In this document: positions 23,941 to 35,443 of the stretch, piece after piece
Numbering within the stretch: the first letter of the stretch is position 1
Layout of the letters: each line of letters begins with the position of its first letter
From: Muscardinus avellanarius
Taxonomy: Eukaryota > Chordata > Mammalia > Rodentia > Gliridae
Assembly (NCBI GenBank): GCA_963383645.1
Contig: OY726559.1
Coordinates: forward strand, 126,195,721-126,259,720
Direction: 5' to 3'
DNA: 64,000 nt
Made by a program: the position numbers and the translations under genes
The notes under the pieces: model-generated
What the model was told of the DNA's origin: nothing
Database searches by the model: none
The model's input: the letters and a program-made list of their open reading frames with translations, nothing else

Positions 23941-24238
23941 GAAGACTTCCACAATATAAATTGCTCCCCAAAACAAATAAAAAGACTGATAATGACGTGG
24001 AAAACCTATGCTTTTACTCATTTGTATGCTAGCATAGTTTATCAGTGGCAAAGGTTCTTTATAGAAGTCCAATAGGACACAGCGTTATAGTTGCAGCGTT
24101 ACAGTCTCAGAGCCCGCCACAGTGCTGGGCACAGAGGAGGTGCCAATTTTGTTGTTCAGATTTGTTTAGTAAATAAGTAAATCATGCAGGACAGTGAACC
24201 CAGCTAATCCTCAATAAGTACTTGTGCACGGAGGCAAA

Positions 24239-24247
<9 letters not shown>

Positions 24248-24291
<44 letters not shown>
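24248..24291 (+). repeat. Microsatellite (AT)n
   Basis: Twenty-one or so AT units after an A-run. Confidence 0.97.
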
Positions 24292-24292
<1 letters not shown>

Positions 24293-25221
24293 CGGCTATC
24301 GATGAAATTTGGAGCCTCTATGTTTATCTTGGAAACAGAGGAGCAAAAAGTGAGCACGCTACTGAGTCTCGTGGGGCACCCAGGTCGGAAGAAGCAACTT
24401 AGCAATGAGTAGGACTAGGACAGTGAGAGCCCTCTCCCAGAAGGTCCCAGATTCCCACAGAGGGAATGCCTGGAGAACTGTCATGGGGCAATTTCAATAG
24501 CATGGTGGATGTTGAACTCTTATCAATCAGGAAGCAAGAAAGAGTAAAACAGACACACACAGACACACAGCTGACCCGCGGTCCTAGGTTCTCCACGACC
24601 TGGTCTCCATGAAGACCTTCAAATCTGGGGATGGGCGGCTTCTCTCTCGGGAGGGCAGGAAGCCTTCACTCATCACATCCTTGGCAACAGTTGCTAAGCA
24701 CAAGTTTGGGCAAGGCTGTTTCAGAGGCTGGGCCCAGCTGAGCTGGAAATGAGAATGTCCCTTGAGTGTGAGGGAAAGACAGGGAGGCAGCTGGGGATGA
24801 GTGATGTTCTGGAAGTTTGTTGTACTCTTGACAGTGATAATGTGAGCTTCACTCTGGTTCTCATCTGAGGCAAATTTTTACTTATCACATAGGGAAAGGG
24901 CCACTATAGGCCAAAGATAAGCTCTTAAAAGTTGTTTTTCTTTTGTTATTACATATCTTTTCTTTGCTACTAATACTTAGCTTGGCTGGTTTTTCCCTCC
25001 AGTGATCCTAGACACGAAGCAGAAGCCATTAGAGACCCCACAACCTGACAGCAACATCGTTCTCAGAAATGGTGACGAGACGTGCTTGGGTACCAAAACT
25101 CTAGTCTCTATCAACTTTGACCAAGGCCAAAAGAGAACCTTTGCTGCAGCTGCATCCCTTCCTTCTGTGATCCCCAACTCCCCATACTGCCCCCCACAAC
25201 AGATACAGAGATAATAAGGTG

Positions 25222-25224
<3 letters not shown>
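24292..25224. other. Unassigned DNA
   Basis: No supported gene. A pyrimidine tract ending in AG lies before 25003; see rejected items. Confidence 0.4.

Positions 25225-25258
<34 letters not shown>
25225..25258 (+). repeat. Microsatellite (CA)n
   Basis: About 16 CA units. Confidence 0.97.
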
Positions 25259-25259
<1 letters not shown>

Positions 25260-27079
25260 CGATTCGATTTCTATGTTCAGTGTTGAACCTGGCCATCTGT
25301 CAGGCATCAGTGCACACCAAATGTAGTAAATGCTGAGGGGCTGATTAGCACAGTAGGAAGCAGGGTACCTACTCTGTGATGTAGGTGCCTTTCAATTCCA
25401 TTTGTACAGACACAACTTTTAACACATATTTATCTTCTAAGGGCTTTATAAGAGTCTTGTTAGATGTTCTCTCTACTTTGGGGACAAAAACAAACAAACA
25501 AACAATTTATTTTCTCATTCCAGCAGGACTTCATCTTTCCTGTGAGTTTTACCTTTTAGAGATAATCCCCTTCTCCTTTCACCAAGTAACTCTCCAAATG
25601 TCACTTCCCAAAGTTTATGTGTTATGGGAATGGACAATTTGGAATTTCCCTGCCTTGCCACTTCCCCCCAAATCTTGTTCATCTGATGGGCTGGAAGCTC
25701 ATGCAAGTCTTTTCTCATTGGTCCCAACACCTCTTGTTGACACATGTTTAAAGGCGCTCAGCTTAGGAAGGGAGTGGTCTTCAAAAGTCTAAACTAGGTG
25801 TTCCCTGTTCAAATGAAAACCTGACAGGCCTTCTCGCAGGGAATACTGGAACCTTTCCCTCAACAGCTGTACAAAAGGTTAAAACTTGTTCCTGGCAAAC
25901 GCGCTTCTACTAATGCATTCTACATGAATTGTCTCTTCTTGTGGTTCGCTAAACTCTAATTGCAATCATGTTGGACATAAGCTGCTTACCGTAATGTTTC
26001 ATAATGAAAAGTGCACTCCAGAATTCAATATCTAGAAATGGTCTCTTTGATTTAAAGCATGATTATGGCAATAAAACAACTACAAAACCTGACACATGAT
26101 CTTCCATAGATCATCATTCTTTGAAGACAAGTTCTGACTCCTCCTATTAGTGAGGGTTGGATTTAGCTTTATGCACTGCCAGGAGACAGAACTTTATTCG
26201 ATTGGTTTTGGGGTAAAATATCTTGGGGCTGCAAATATGGCCACCTGAAATCACTGATAATGTATCATGATGATTATTTTGGGTCCATTCATAATCAGCA
26301 AGGCTGCAGGATTTTTTTTTTTGGTTTAATTTCCCCAAATAATTATTACTACTGCTTAAGACTATCATATAAGCAAGTGAAAAACTCACTGTTAATCCTA
26401 GAATATTGAACATATTAACCACTTTCTTTCTTTCTGGGTCTCAGAGCATTTAATCTGTCTGCATGTAAGCAGAGTTCTGCAAATGAGTTGGTTTCCCTGC
26501 TTTTCTGTGACATTATTTTATTATAGTGAATCAGAATGGATTGCAGCACAAGAATCATCCATCTTGACTACTACACTGTCTCTCAGGAGCTGGTGAAACA
26601 ACCAGACTACCCCAGATTTGAGGGCCATATGATTTTAAGATCTAGGACCACGGGCGATGCTTGAGGCATTTGCTACAGTAGGCGCACAGCATCCTTTCCT
26701 GCATTTGCAGGCCTGGAGGGACAGGAAGCTGTAGTCCACATGTCTGATCCTCTTTGTTCATTTATCCAAAGTGGATTTGATTTTCCAAGAGCTCCCTACC
26801 TTCTCTGAGGCCTTCCCTAACCGCTCCTGTCCGTAAGACTCTTCCTTCCTTCCCTTCTAATGCCCACAGGCCCCAGGATCGGCATTTCTCACCAGCTCCC
26901 TTTGTTTCTAAAGTATAGTTGCTGCACCTTCTGTCCCCGACAACTCTTCTCTTTATAAAGCAGGGAATCTACTTTAGACTTTTCTGGAGTCCCCAGGACC
27001 AAGTGCACAAGAAGTATCAATGCACTTTTACAGAGGAATCCAAATAATACTGTGCATGAGAAAACTGTTAAATAGAAAA
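25259..27079. other. Unassigned DNA; possible L2 fragment at about 26750-26900
   Basis: The frame at 25385-25792 (135 codons) has no recognised domain. 'gagctccctaccttctctgaggccttccctaaccgctcctg' (26790-26830) resembles an L2 3' segment. The rest is unassigned. Confidence 0.35.
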
Positions 27080-27110
27080 AAAGAGAAAGAAAGAAAGAAA
27101 GAAAGAAAGA
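27080..27110 (+). repeat. Microsatellite (GAAA)n
   Basis: Seven to eight GAAA units inside an A-rich purine tract. Confidence 0.9.
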
Positions 27111-27184
27111 GAACAATAACATAGAAAATAAGAAAGGAAAAAAGACATTGCAGAGTTAGCTCAAATAAAGACAGGGAACTGACT

Positions 27185-27345
27185 AGCCCTCTTCTATAAC
27201 TTAAACTCTCTGTACTTCAGTTTCAATGTCCAAAAAAATTAAAGTAATAATAGAACCTACTTCACAGGCTGTCAGGAGGATTAAATGAGTTCACATGTGT
27301 AAAATAGGTAGCGGGGTGCTGGGTATGCAGCAAATACTGCATAAG
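27185..27345 (+). repeat. MIR element
   Basis: 'cttaaactctctgtacttcagtttcaatgtcc... gtaataatagaacctacttcacaggctgtcaggaggattaaatgagttcacatgtgtaaaat' is a good match in order to the MIR core and 3' half. Confidence 0.85.
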
Positions 27346-27423
27346 CCTTTTAAAATGAAAACAAAAATGAAATTACATGGCAGGCCCTCCACGGTAGCTA
27401 TCCAGTTAAGGTAGAACTCAACT

Positions 27424-27760
27424 ATGGTCTGGCCCTGTTTTGTGACATTCCCCCTAGGACCAGGGACAGACTGGTGGCAGCTCCTTGCAGGAGGAGTGGT
27501 GCTTGGACGCCCAGCAAGCTGGGCATTCCAGTTCCAAGCCCTGGAAGTTACCAGGTCCTGCTACAAACTCGGTGCAGCTGGCCCTCTGCCAGGGTTGGGG
27601 TGTGTGGCTTTTGGGGCTAGCCCGAGGAGGAGCGGTTGCCGGGGCACCCTGGCGCCAGGCCGGTGGTGGCTGCGAGGGGACAGCCTGGAGCTCCGCCCCT
27701 GCCTGGCCGCCCTGAGTCTGCACGGAAAGTTACTGCGTGCTAACGTGGCAGGAACGAGGG
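27424..27760. other. Small GC-rich, CpG-bearing patch
   Basis: About 330 bp richer in G+C and CpG than its AT-rich surroundings. It carries overlapping open frames on both strands (152, 76 and 89 codons), as GC-rich DNA often does by chance. No protein family recognised. It could be a small CpG island or a decayed element. Confidence 0.35.
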
Positions 27761-28109
27761 AAAGCCCTGGGCTGCCAAGTGCTGAAATCCTGGCCTGTGC
27801 TCCTTGGGCTCACAGGCACGGCTCTTTGGAGAGTCTAGTCTATACACGTCCCCTGTACCTAACTGTATTCTTTCAGCAGTAACTATATTTTCGGGTAGAG
27901 GGAGGAGAAAAAAGTTTGAGGACTAGCTGTAGGCAAGAGGCAATAGCCAAAATCCCACACCTGATTTCATCCTGACCCTGCAAAGTTCCTAAAATGAAAG
28001 TGTAATTTAATCCCCCCCATGCCCAGTACTGTGTATCTCTGAACTTTCATGTAATGGATTTTTAAAAAATACCTTCTTTATCAAGTTCGACTCACCAGAG
28101 GATTCTATT

Positions 28110-28400
28110 TGTCTATTTGCACATCCGCTTTTTTTTTTTTTTTTTAACAAACATCTCCTAAGCACCAATTATCTGTCAGCTACCCAGAAAAGCCCTGGAA
28201 ACCCAGAGGCTCACAGTCCAGAGTGAGGACAGAGAGTGAATTGTTGCTTCCTGACATGAAGGGCTGGAGCTTAGCACACACAGAGAGCTGGCGGGCAAAG
28301 AATTATCCTGCCAGGTGGGGACAGAAGCCCGCACAGGCTTGCAGGGGGGTCTTGTTAGAGCTGGGCTTTGAAGAATGACCCCAGCAAGGAGGTCGCCAGG
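28110..28400. repeat. Possible very old interspersed repeat
   Basis: After a T-run (28129-28146): 'aacaaacatctcctaagcaccaattatctgtcagc... ctcacagtccagagtgagg... gagctgggctttgaagaatg'. The phrase order echoes 2810-3190 and common ancient mammalian repeats. Family not assigned. Confidence 0.3.
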
Positions 28401-29249
28401 TGAACAACTGGCCTAATTAGGCTGTGATGTACATTTATTATCTTTGTCCCACACCTGCTTTTTCAAGGGAGGCTTTAAAAATACAAAACCAGATTGTGGG
28501 CTAGAGAATAGTATTGTATCACCGGCACGTTTCCTGACTATGACCATTGTACTATGTGGTATGGAAGAGACAGACCAGGCTCTTAGGAAATTTACACTGT
28601 GAAAGGGTAAAGGGAGATGGTCCCCTCCAGATGGTCCCACAGTGTGCGTGTATAGGATGTCTACATAATAGCAAAACATACAAGGAATACGGAGGATAAA
28701 GCAAGTAAGACAAAATTTTTACAATTGGTAAATGCAGATAAAGGATATATAGGAGTTGCTTGTGCTATGCTTGCAATTTTTCTAGAAGTTTGAAATTAAC
28801 CTAAGATTAGACCATAGAATATAGTACTGTAAAATAACAGAAAGTTTAAAGTACAAAAAAAATGTACTAATAAGTCTTTAAAATACCTGGATGCCCATGT
28901 GTTTTCTTACTATTATTCTGAAAAGCATCAACGATAATACTTAGAACATAATTTTGTTGGAAGGATGCAGTGCCCATCTAGACCCTGGGGATTATGGGGG
29001 AGGCTACTTCAATTATGCATCCCTCCCTCCTCACTTTTCCTTCTACCTTTCTACCTTAAGATTTGTAGGGTGAGAGAGTTAGGATAGCACTGAGCCTTTA
29101 ACAGGCTGATCGGCAAGGGTTCTGATGGGTCTCTCCACAGTGGAGGGCCTCATAGGAATCCAGGAAAATGGTTCCATCTAGGACTCTGCGGCTGCCGCTG
29201 GCTTAGTAGGGATTTGGGATAGATCAGATGATCCTGTTGTATTTGCTTA
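28401..29249. other. Unassigned AT-rich DNA
   Basis: No gene, RNA or named repeat recognised. Confidence 0.4.
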
Positions 29250-29437
29250 TGATTGGACCTGGGGGCACTCTATTACTTGGCCACGCCCCCAGCCTTATTT
29301 ATCTTTTATTTTGAAACAGAGTCATGCTAAGTTTCGAAGGATCTCACTAAGTCGCTGAGGCTGGCCTCCAGCCTATGGTCTTCCTGTCTCAGCCTCCCAA
29401 GTACTGGGATTACAGGCATGCACCCCCCCACCCCAGC
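29250..29437 (-). repeat. B1-dID SINE, diverged
   Basis: 'gacctgggggcactctattacttggcc' ID end, 'attttgaaacagagtcatgctaag' linker, 'ctgggattacaggcatgcacc' B1 end. Confidence 0.88.
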
Positions 29438-29499
29438 ACTTACAATACACTTTAAAAATAAGCAAAATTTAAAAATAAGAATAAGAGCAGCAGCTAATA

Positions 29500-29695
29500 T
29501 ATACCAGATACTTCCTATATGCTAGGCAGTTTGTTAACTATTTACAAAGGATTCCTCATTGATTTCCTTCCACAGCTCCATGAGGTGGGTCATTAATATT
29601 CCCATCTTGCAGATGAAGGAACTAAGGCCTGGGTAGTCAGCAGTGCGCTTAGAGATAAGCACATAGCTTGGCTTCAGAACCTGGGGTCTTGTCTA
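29500..29695 (-). repeat. MIR element
   Basis: 'ccagatacttcctatatgctaggcag... ctccatgaggtgggtcattaatattcccatcttgcagatgaaggaactaaggcctggg' matches reverse-oriented MIR (cattttacagatgaggaaactgaggcc). Confidence 0.85.
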
Positions 29696-29835
29696 CAAAA
29701 TGACATCACGTAGACTCTGGTCACTACTTTATGCACGTGGACAAAGAATTTCACAGGGTACGGACGGGGATGCGAGTCATACAGTTAGCTGGAGTGGCAG
29801 GATTGTAGCAACGTTTACTTTCTTCGGTTTTTGTG

Positions 29836-30042
29836 GGGGTTTTTTTGGTGGTACTAGGGTTCCTGGAAGCCCTTCTACCTCCGGGCTACACTCCCACGGG
29901 CTACACTCCCAGACCTATTTTTTAACCTTTTCATTTGGAAACAGGGTCTCTTAAGCCAGCGAGGCTGGCTTTGAACCAGTGCGATCCTCCTGTCTCCGCC
30001 TCCCAAGCGCGGGGATTACAAGCGTGCGCCACCACGCCCAAC
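29836..30042 (-). repeat. B1-dID SINE, short-left subfamily, with internal duplication
   Basis: 'ggttcctggaagcccttctacctccgggc' right end, 'tcttaagccagcgaggctggc', ends 'gccaccacgcccaacc'. A short tandem duplication (cgggctacactcccacgggc...) lies in the ID part at about 29881-29910. Near-identical flanks aacgtttactttc and aatgtttactttc suggest the target-site duplication. Confidence 0.93.
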
Positions 30043-30829
30043 CACAATGTTTACTTTCATTTTGATCATCAGTGCTATTTGTATAATAAATAAGATTTTT
30101 AAAACTCCAACCAATTGGTTAATCATCCCCCAACCAGCAGATAAATTTGAGATATGTGTGCCTAACATAGAATCTTTGTTACTAAATAAATTGTAGCTTC
30201 TCTGCATAGGGTGCTGTATCTGAAATAAGAGATAATATTTGCTGATATTTCCCCACTGAAATCCTTGCTTTAAGGTTGAAGTTCTGTGAACAATGTGTGT
30301 AGAATATGGGAGGTGTGGAGAAGAGGCCAGGCTTTCTATTCATAAGATATTATTCAACATTGGATGGCAACATCAGATCTAAATTGGGGCTTTAATTTCT
30401 CCTCTCCCTTCCTTCTTGCCCCTACCACCACCCCTTCTTCTTCCTTCCTTCTTGTTTTCTTTTTCCGGGCCACCGGAAATAATGTGTTGCCATCTTTGAA
30501 CATTTTCTCCAACAGAAAAGACTAACAGAGACTCAAGACTAGAGGCAATCAAGTGGTCTCAATGGCATCAAGGCCTGGGCGCACCTCCTTTACGCCCATG
30601 GACGCGACCCCTTTATATCTTTGACCTCCTTCCCACAAGCACGGGAGAGAGTCTTTTCCATTTGCTGCTTGTCTATACATAGAGGATCACTCACTGGAAA
30701 TGTATGCACAAAAGGTGAAAGTTTAAGATAACCAAAGGGCCATGCTGCTATGGCTAGAAACTGTGTTGGTCAGTTGGTCAACTTTTTCCTAGTCACCTTT
30801 CAGACAACCTGGATAGAAAGTAGTCTTCA
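30043..30829. other. Unassigned DNA
   Basis: No element recognised; pyrimidine-rich at 30390-30470. Confidence 0.4.
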
Positions 30830-30859
30830 TCTCTGTATCATCTGTTTGTGTTCAAAGAT

Positions 30860-30985
30860 GCTTATCAGAGGACCAAGGGAACAATGATTTAGGGCTGTCA
30901 AGTGCTTTGAGATCTCAGACAAAGAAGCTCTGTAAATACTGAGAATTAATGAGTATTGTTGGTATTATCACTATTATCAGGGCTT
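30860..30985 (+). repeat. CR1/L3-type 3' end, probable
   Basis: 'gtcaagtgctttgagatctcagac... gctctgtaaatactgagaattaatgagtattgttggtattatcactattatcag' resembles the L3/CR1 3' end (agtgctttgagatc... cgctatataaatgcaagttattattatt). Confidence 0.5.
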
Positions 30986-31208
30986 TGGAAAAAGTAACCA
31001 AGAAATGGGTCCTGGCATACTGAAGGCAGAAGTTGCTTCTGGAATGGTTAAGAGATCTTCTACACTGGGAATGTAGGACTTAATGAAAACACTTGCCAAG
31101 GACTACTCTTCTTCCTTTGCAAATAAAACCATCAAAGACTAAAATCTGTTGAAGTATGGAAAGGAAATAAGGCTTTTATAACCAGGTTCTAATAGAGAAA
31201 GGGCAGGA

Positions 31209-31210
<2 letters not shown>

Positions 31211-31246
<36 letters not shown>
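31211..31246 (+). repeat. Microsatellite (GT)n
   Basis: About 17 GT units. Confidence 0.97.
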
Positions 31247-31250
<4 letters not shown>

Positions 31251-31289
31251 ACAGACCTACAAGCAGAGGGCCATTCGCATACTGTGCGA

Positions 31290-31760
31290 TGTTCAGTCTT
31301 ACTATCAATGCATTTCCCATTATTATCACCACTCCACACCTGGTTGCATATGTACAAAATGGAAGGTGTTCAAGGATAGTCATTGTAGCTCTGCTCGTAA
31401 TAGCAAAGCCTGGAAACAACTTAAGAGTCAATCAGTAGAGGATTATTAACTTCTGGTGTGTCCATTAAGTGGAATATCACACAATTGTTAAAAAGAATAA
31501 GGCAGTTCTGTAGGAACCGCTATGGGATGATCCCTAAAGATGTGTTAATTGAGAGAAATCAAGATGCAGAACAGTGTGTACAAACAAATATGCATATTTG
31601 AATATGTATGTTTGAATTCATCATGCTCATATATTTATAGAATAAATTTATGGATGGGCTCATAAGAAATTGGTAACTGTTGCTTAGTAATAGGGCTTAC
31701 TATTAACTTTATATCCTTTATATCCCATACCTATATGTCCAATTCAAAGAATAAATAATG
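31290..31760 (+). mobile_element. Ancient L1M-type 3' UTR region
   Basis: 'attgtagctctgctcgtaatagcaaagcctggaaacaacttaagagtcaatcagtagaggattattaac... aagtggaatatcacacaattgttaaaaagaataaggcagttctgtagg... gatgcagaacagtgtgtaca' follows the L1M 3' text (tagcaaaagactggaaacaacctaaatgtccatcaa... tggaatactatgcagc... gcagaacagtgtgtatag). Noncoding relic. Confidence 0.85.
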
Positions 31761-31794
31761 CTAAGGTGTGGGAAACCAGTGGTTAACAACTAGA

Positions 31795-32900
31795 GTTACT
31801 GTGTACCAGTTTCTGGGAGTGAGGATGGATGTCATGTCCACAGACCTCTCACAGAGCCAGGCTGCCCCTCGCCCAGGCTGAGCCGGGCCTTGAGGTGAAA
31901 GCAGGAAAGCCCGCCTCGATCGGATCGGCCCGTCCCTGTCCCCTGCCTCCCGCTGTCCTAGTTTCCCACAGCTCAGTTCAACTGGGTCAGCCTGGCGCTC
32001 AGCATTCCCAAACCAGGAACCTCCAGGCTGTACCAGAAACTGTCAAACCTGCCGGAGAATGCAGGGACCTTCCGTGCTGCCCTGACAGGAGACCCCAGGG
32101 AGATGACTCTTGGGGTTAGGGACTTTGCTGGACTATGCCACACATATCTGCCACAACTCCGATTAGGGATAACTTTGGGATTGGGGTCCTCCCCTTTTTT
32201 TGGTTGTAAGGAATAATTGCCCAGCCAAGGACACAGGTGGAACAATATTCATAGCAGAGTCCTCACGGGAATTGAAAACCAATAATGAAATAAGAGTCTC
32301 AAAGAGAACATCAGTGGAGGACCTCGGGGCCTGGGACTGTCTAAGGGCTTTGCTCAGATGACCTCATTTCACTAACGCAGCACTAACCCCCGAGGGTCAG
32401 CAACCCGGTGCTATGGACAACCCACTGTTATGACCCCCAGCACAGGATACCTGGGCTTGCGGAGGTCACTGGCACCATAGAGTGGGTGGCCCCACAGGAA
32501 GGGCACCTGAGGAGTCTGCTGCTTTCTTGCTCTTGCCCTCAGGGGCAGAAGGATGCCCTCCTTTCTCTTTGCCACTTTCCTAGCATGCTTTCCTCTCTGG
32601 CTTCACCCTGACCGGCTTCCTCACTGATTATGCTTTCTGATAACACAGCTTCCACACGGACTTGCACGTGGTAATCCCTCTGCCTCAAGTCTCCTCTGTG
32701 CTCTGGCTACCTGCCCACTGTGTCTTCCTGAGCAGACCCCCTGATCAGATTCCCATGAGAGGGAGCCAGAGAGGCCAGAGTCACCGCCAGAAGGTGGGCT
32801 GAGATGAGCATTCCATGCTGAATTCCTGTTTTGTTCTCTTTATCTGAAACTGACGGCTAACAGTTCTCAGGGGCTGGGGTTTTCCCTCCACTCCTCCAGT
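31795..32900. other. Unassigned DNA, moderately GC-rich
   Basis: Frames at 31829-32119 (+) and 31973-32245 (-) overlap and have no recognised domain. 32520-32760 is pyrimidine-rich and might be an L2 relic, but I could not align it confidently. Confidence 0.35.
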
Positions 32901-32964
32901 ATATATATTTTATATATATATGTAAGTGTGTGTGTGTATATATGTACGTATATATATATGTATT
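32901..32964 (+). repeat. (TA)/(TG)-rich microsatellite
   Basis: Mixed TATATA, TGTGTG and TACGTA units at the tail end of the next minus-strand SINE. Confidence 0.9.
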
Positions 32965-33137
32965 TATGGTACTGGAGGTTGAATCCAACCCTATTTTATT
33001 TTTTATTTTGAAACAGGATCTTGCTAAGTTGCTGTGGGCCTTGCTAAATTGCTAAGGGGATCCTCAAACCTGCGATCCTCCTGTCTCAGCCTCTTGAGTA
33101 CTGAGATTACAGGTATGCGCCACCATGCCCAGCCTCA
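32965..33137 (-). repeat. B1-dID SINE
   Basis: 'ggtactggaggttgaatccaacc' (shortened ID part), 'attttgaaacaggatcttgctaag', ends 'gcgccaccatgcccagcc'. A T-run of about 22 follows at 33146. Confidence 0.9.
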
Positions 33138-33168
33138 TCCAGTGTTTTTTTTTTTTTTTTTTTTTTTT

Positions 33169-33574
33169 AAGAACTAAAGTGAAGCCAAGAATTAGCTCAC
33201 TGGGGACACAGCAGTCAACAAGCACAGTGCTGGCTCTCAGTGACACTTTTTTTTAAACCTCTCCTCACTTGTCAGTGTGGCAGGCATTCTGGCCCATCCA
33301 GTTCAGAGACAGTGACCCATGAGTGACCACAGGCTCGCGCCTCTACCCCTAGGTCACTGTCTCCTGTGTACCCCTGCACGGGCCTTTCCCTAGGTATCAC
33401 TTGCCTTCAGAAAGTGCTGCTATGCCCTGCCCTGTGCACTGTGGAGTCCACGGAGATCAAACAGATGGACCAACAACTGGGCCACTGGGTGTGGAACGAT
33501 GGAGAGAGTGCTGGTGGGTACTGCTCAGAGGCCCTGTGTATCAGCTACATGACAGTGAGATCCCAGCCCCAAAC
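33169..33574. other. Unassigned DNA
   Basis: No gene or named repeat recognised between the SINE and the DNA transposon. Confidence 0.4.
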
Positions 33575-33918
33575 ACGGCCAGCCCTGTCTGTGGGTTATC
33601 CACCCATGATCCAACCAGCCCTGGATCAAAAATACCTGAAAAGTTGCATCTGTCCCGCACACGTACAGACTTTCCCCATCATCATTATTCCTTAAGCAGC
33701 AGTGTGACAACTATTTACATAGGATTTACATTGTATTAGGTACTATAAGTAATCTGGAGGTATTCTGAAGTTTATAGGATTTGCATAGGTTATATGCAAA
33801 TACTATACCTTTTTATATGAGAGACTTGTGCACTTGCAGATTTTGGTACTTTGGGGTGGCTGGGGGAGGGGGAAATCCTGGAACCAATCCCTGCAGAATC
33901 CAAGGAAGTACTGTAATC
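33575..33918 (+). mobile_element. MER2-type (Tigger/pogo family) DNA transposon relic
   Basis: In order: 'ccctgtctgtgggttatccacccatgatccaacc', 'acgtacagactttccccatcatcattattcc', 'caactatttacataggatttacattgtattaggtactataagtaatctgg', 'ggttatatgcaaatactatacc' and 'cctggaaccaatccctgcagaatccaaggaagtactgta'. These are the landmarks of the nonautonomous MER2/Tigger element, both ends included. No transposase. Confidence 0.85.
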
Positions 33919-34024
33919 AGGTTACCATTTCACCATAATTGGTCAGCAAACACCCAAGCGGGGCTCCTCGCTTTTCTGTACTTTCTTTCTAAATACTAAT
34001 CTGCGGGCGTGGATCCCAAGCCCT

Positions 34025-34298
34025 GTCCATGCCCTTTCCTAAACTCGAATTGGCCTTTGCTGGGCTTGTCATCCTCATTCTTCCCATTTCTATTAATCCT
34101 TCCAAACCCAACTCTAAGCAGTTCCTTTCTCAGCAAATCCTTCTCTAAGATGGAGATAATTGTGCCCTTCTTTGGACTACTTAACATTTACACATTCCTA
34201 TCGTTGCCTTTATCACACTGGATCGCCAACATTTATTTAGATGTGTGTTTCCTCTCATAAAGCGTAGGCACATAGAGGGTAGGGACTGTGACTTAAGA
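34025..34298 (+). repeat. L2 fragment
   Basis: 'tcctttctcagcaaatccttctctaagatgg... ttggactacttaacatttacacattcc... tcataaagcgtaggcacatagagggtagggactgtgact' follows the L2 3' order (acagtaagctccatgagggcagggactgtgtct). Confidence 0.65.
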
Positions 34299-34308
34299 AT
34301 TTATTTAC

Positions 34309-34516
34309 TAGCTGGGTATGGTGGCACCCACCTGTAATCCAAATACCTGGGAGGCCGAGACAGGAGGATTACTGGTTCAAGACCATCCTCAGCCACTTAG
34401 TGAGGCCCTGTTTCAAAACAAAACAAAATCGGGCTGGGGAAGTAGCTCAGAGGTAGAACACCCAGGGGTTCAATCCCTAGTACTCCTCCCACCAATAAGA
34501 AAAGAAAGGACAAAAC
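34309..34516 (+). repeat. B1-dID SINE, complete
   Basis: 'tagctgggtatggtggcacccacc' to 'gggctggggaagtagctcagaggtagaacacccagggg... caatccctag', then an A-rich tail. Confidence 0.93.
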
Positions 34517-34534
34517 TAAATTATTGACTTTTTG

Positions 34535-34700
34535 GTGGTACCGGGGATGGAACCCTTCTACCTCCGGGCTACACTCCCAGACCTATTTTATATTTTATTT
34601 GGAAGTCTCTTAAGCCAGCACGGCTGGCTTCGAACCTGTGCGATCCTCCTGTCTCCACCTCCCAAGCATGGGGATTACAAGGGTGCGCCACCACACCTGG
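34535..34700 (-). repeat. B1-dID SINE, short-left subfamily, with TSD
   Basis: 'ggtggtaccggggatggaacccttctacctccggg', 'tcttaagccagcacggctggc', ends 'caccacacctgg'. Near-perfect duplication ctaaattattgacttttt (34517-34534) and ctaaattatttacttttt (34701-34718). Confidence 0.95.
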
Positions 34701-34714
34701 CTAAATTATTTACT

Positions 34715-35120
34715 TTTTAAATTTGAATAGACCATTTTAGGATAGTTTTAAATTTGCTGAAAAAAATCGTAAAAACAGTACAGCATGTTCTCATGTACCA
34801 TACTGCATTTTTAACGCGTTGATTTACTAATGCTACCCTCGACGCAACAAAGAAATCAACATTGGCACGAAACTAGACTTCACATCTGATCTGGATTTTA
34901 CTAGTTTGTAACTCAACCGCCATCCACTTCCCAGATGTTACCCAGGTCTCACAAGCTATTTATCCCTTATGAATTAGCTTCCTCTGGTTTGTGACAGTTT
35001 CTCAAGCTTTCCTTGGCTTTGATGACCTTGACAGTTCTGAGGCATGCTGCTCAGGTATGCTGGAGAATGTCCTCAGCTTGAGTTTGTCGAATGTTTTCCC
35101 CAGGACTAGACTGGGACTTA
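34715..35120 (-). mobile_element. Ancient L1 relic, antisense, probable
   Basis: 'agaccattttaggatagttttaaatttgctgaaa... acagcatgttctcatgtaccatactgc... caagctatttatccc... agttctgaggcatgctgctcagg... ccaggactagactggg' resembles an antisense ancient L1 3' region. A SINE lies on each side. Confidence 0.55.
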
Positions 35121-35221
35121 TTTATTTTTATTTTTTATTTCATTTATTTATATGTTTACATTTTTTGTAGTGCTGGGAATTGAACCCAGGGACATTCTAC
35201 CCCTGAGATATACATATGCAG

Positions 35222-35225
35222 CATT

Positions 35226-35272
<47 letters not shown>

Positions 35273-35275
35273 TTT
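35222..35275 (+). repeat. Microsatellite (TTTA)n
   Basis: Thirteen TTTA units, the expanded tail of the nested minus-strand SINE. Confidence 0.95.
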
Positions 35276-35443
35276 TTGGTGGTACTGGGTTCCTGGAAGC
35301 CCTTCTACCTCCGGGCAACACTCCCAGACATATTTTATATTTTACTTGAAAACAGGGTCTCTTAAGTCAGCATGGCTGGCTTCGAACCTGCGCCATCCTC
35401 CTGTCTCCACCTCCCAAGTGCGGGGATTTAGTGCACGCCCGGC
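35276..35443 (-). repeat. Nested B1-dID SINE, short-left subfamily
   Basis: 'ggtggtactgggttcctggaagcccttctacctccggg', 'tcttaagtcagcatggctggc'. Its B1 end is cut short ('ggggatttagtgcacgcccggc'), lacking about 14 bases found in sisters. Confidence 0.92.

Noticed and set aside
25003..25218. Possible exon after the pyrimidine-AG at 25002
   Set aside because: The open frame ends in a stop right at its 3' side next to a CA repeat. The protein text is unfamiliar and no second exon is visible nearby.
27424..27882. 152-codon frame as a coding gene
   Set aside because: GC-rich patch open in three frames on both strands; no family features. Kept only as a composition finding.
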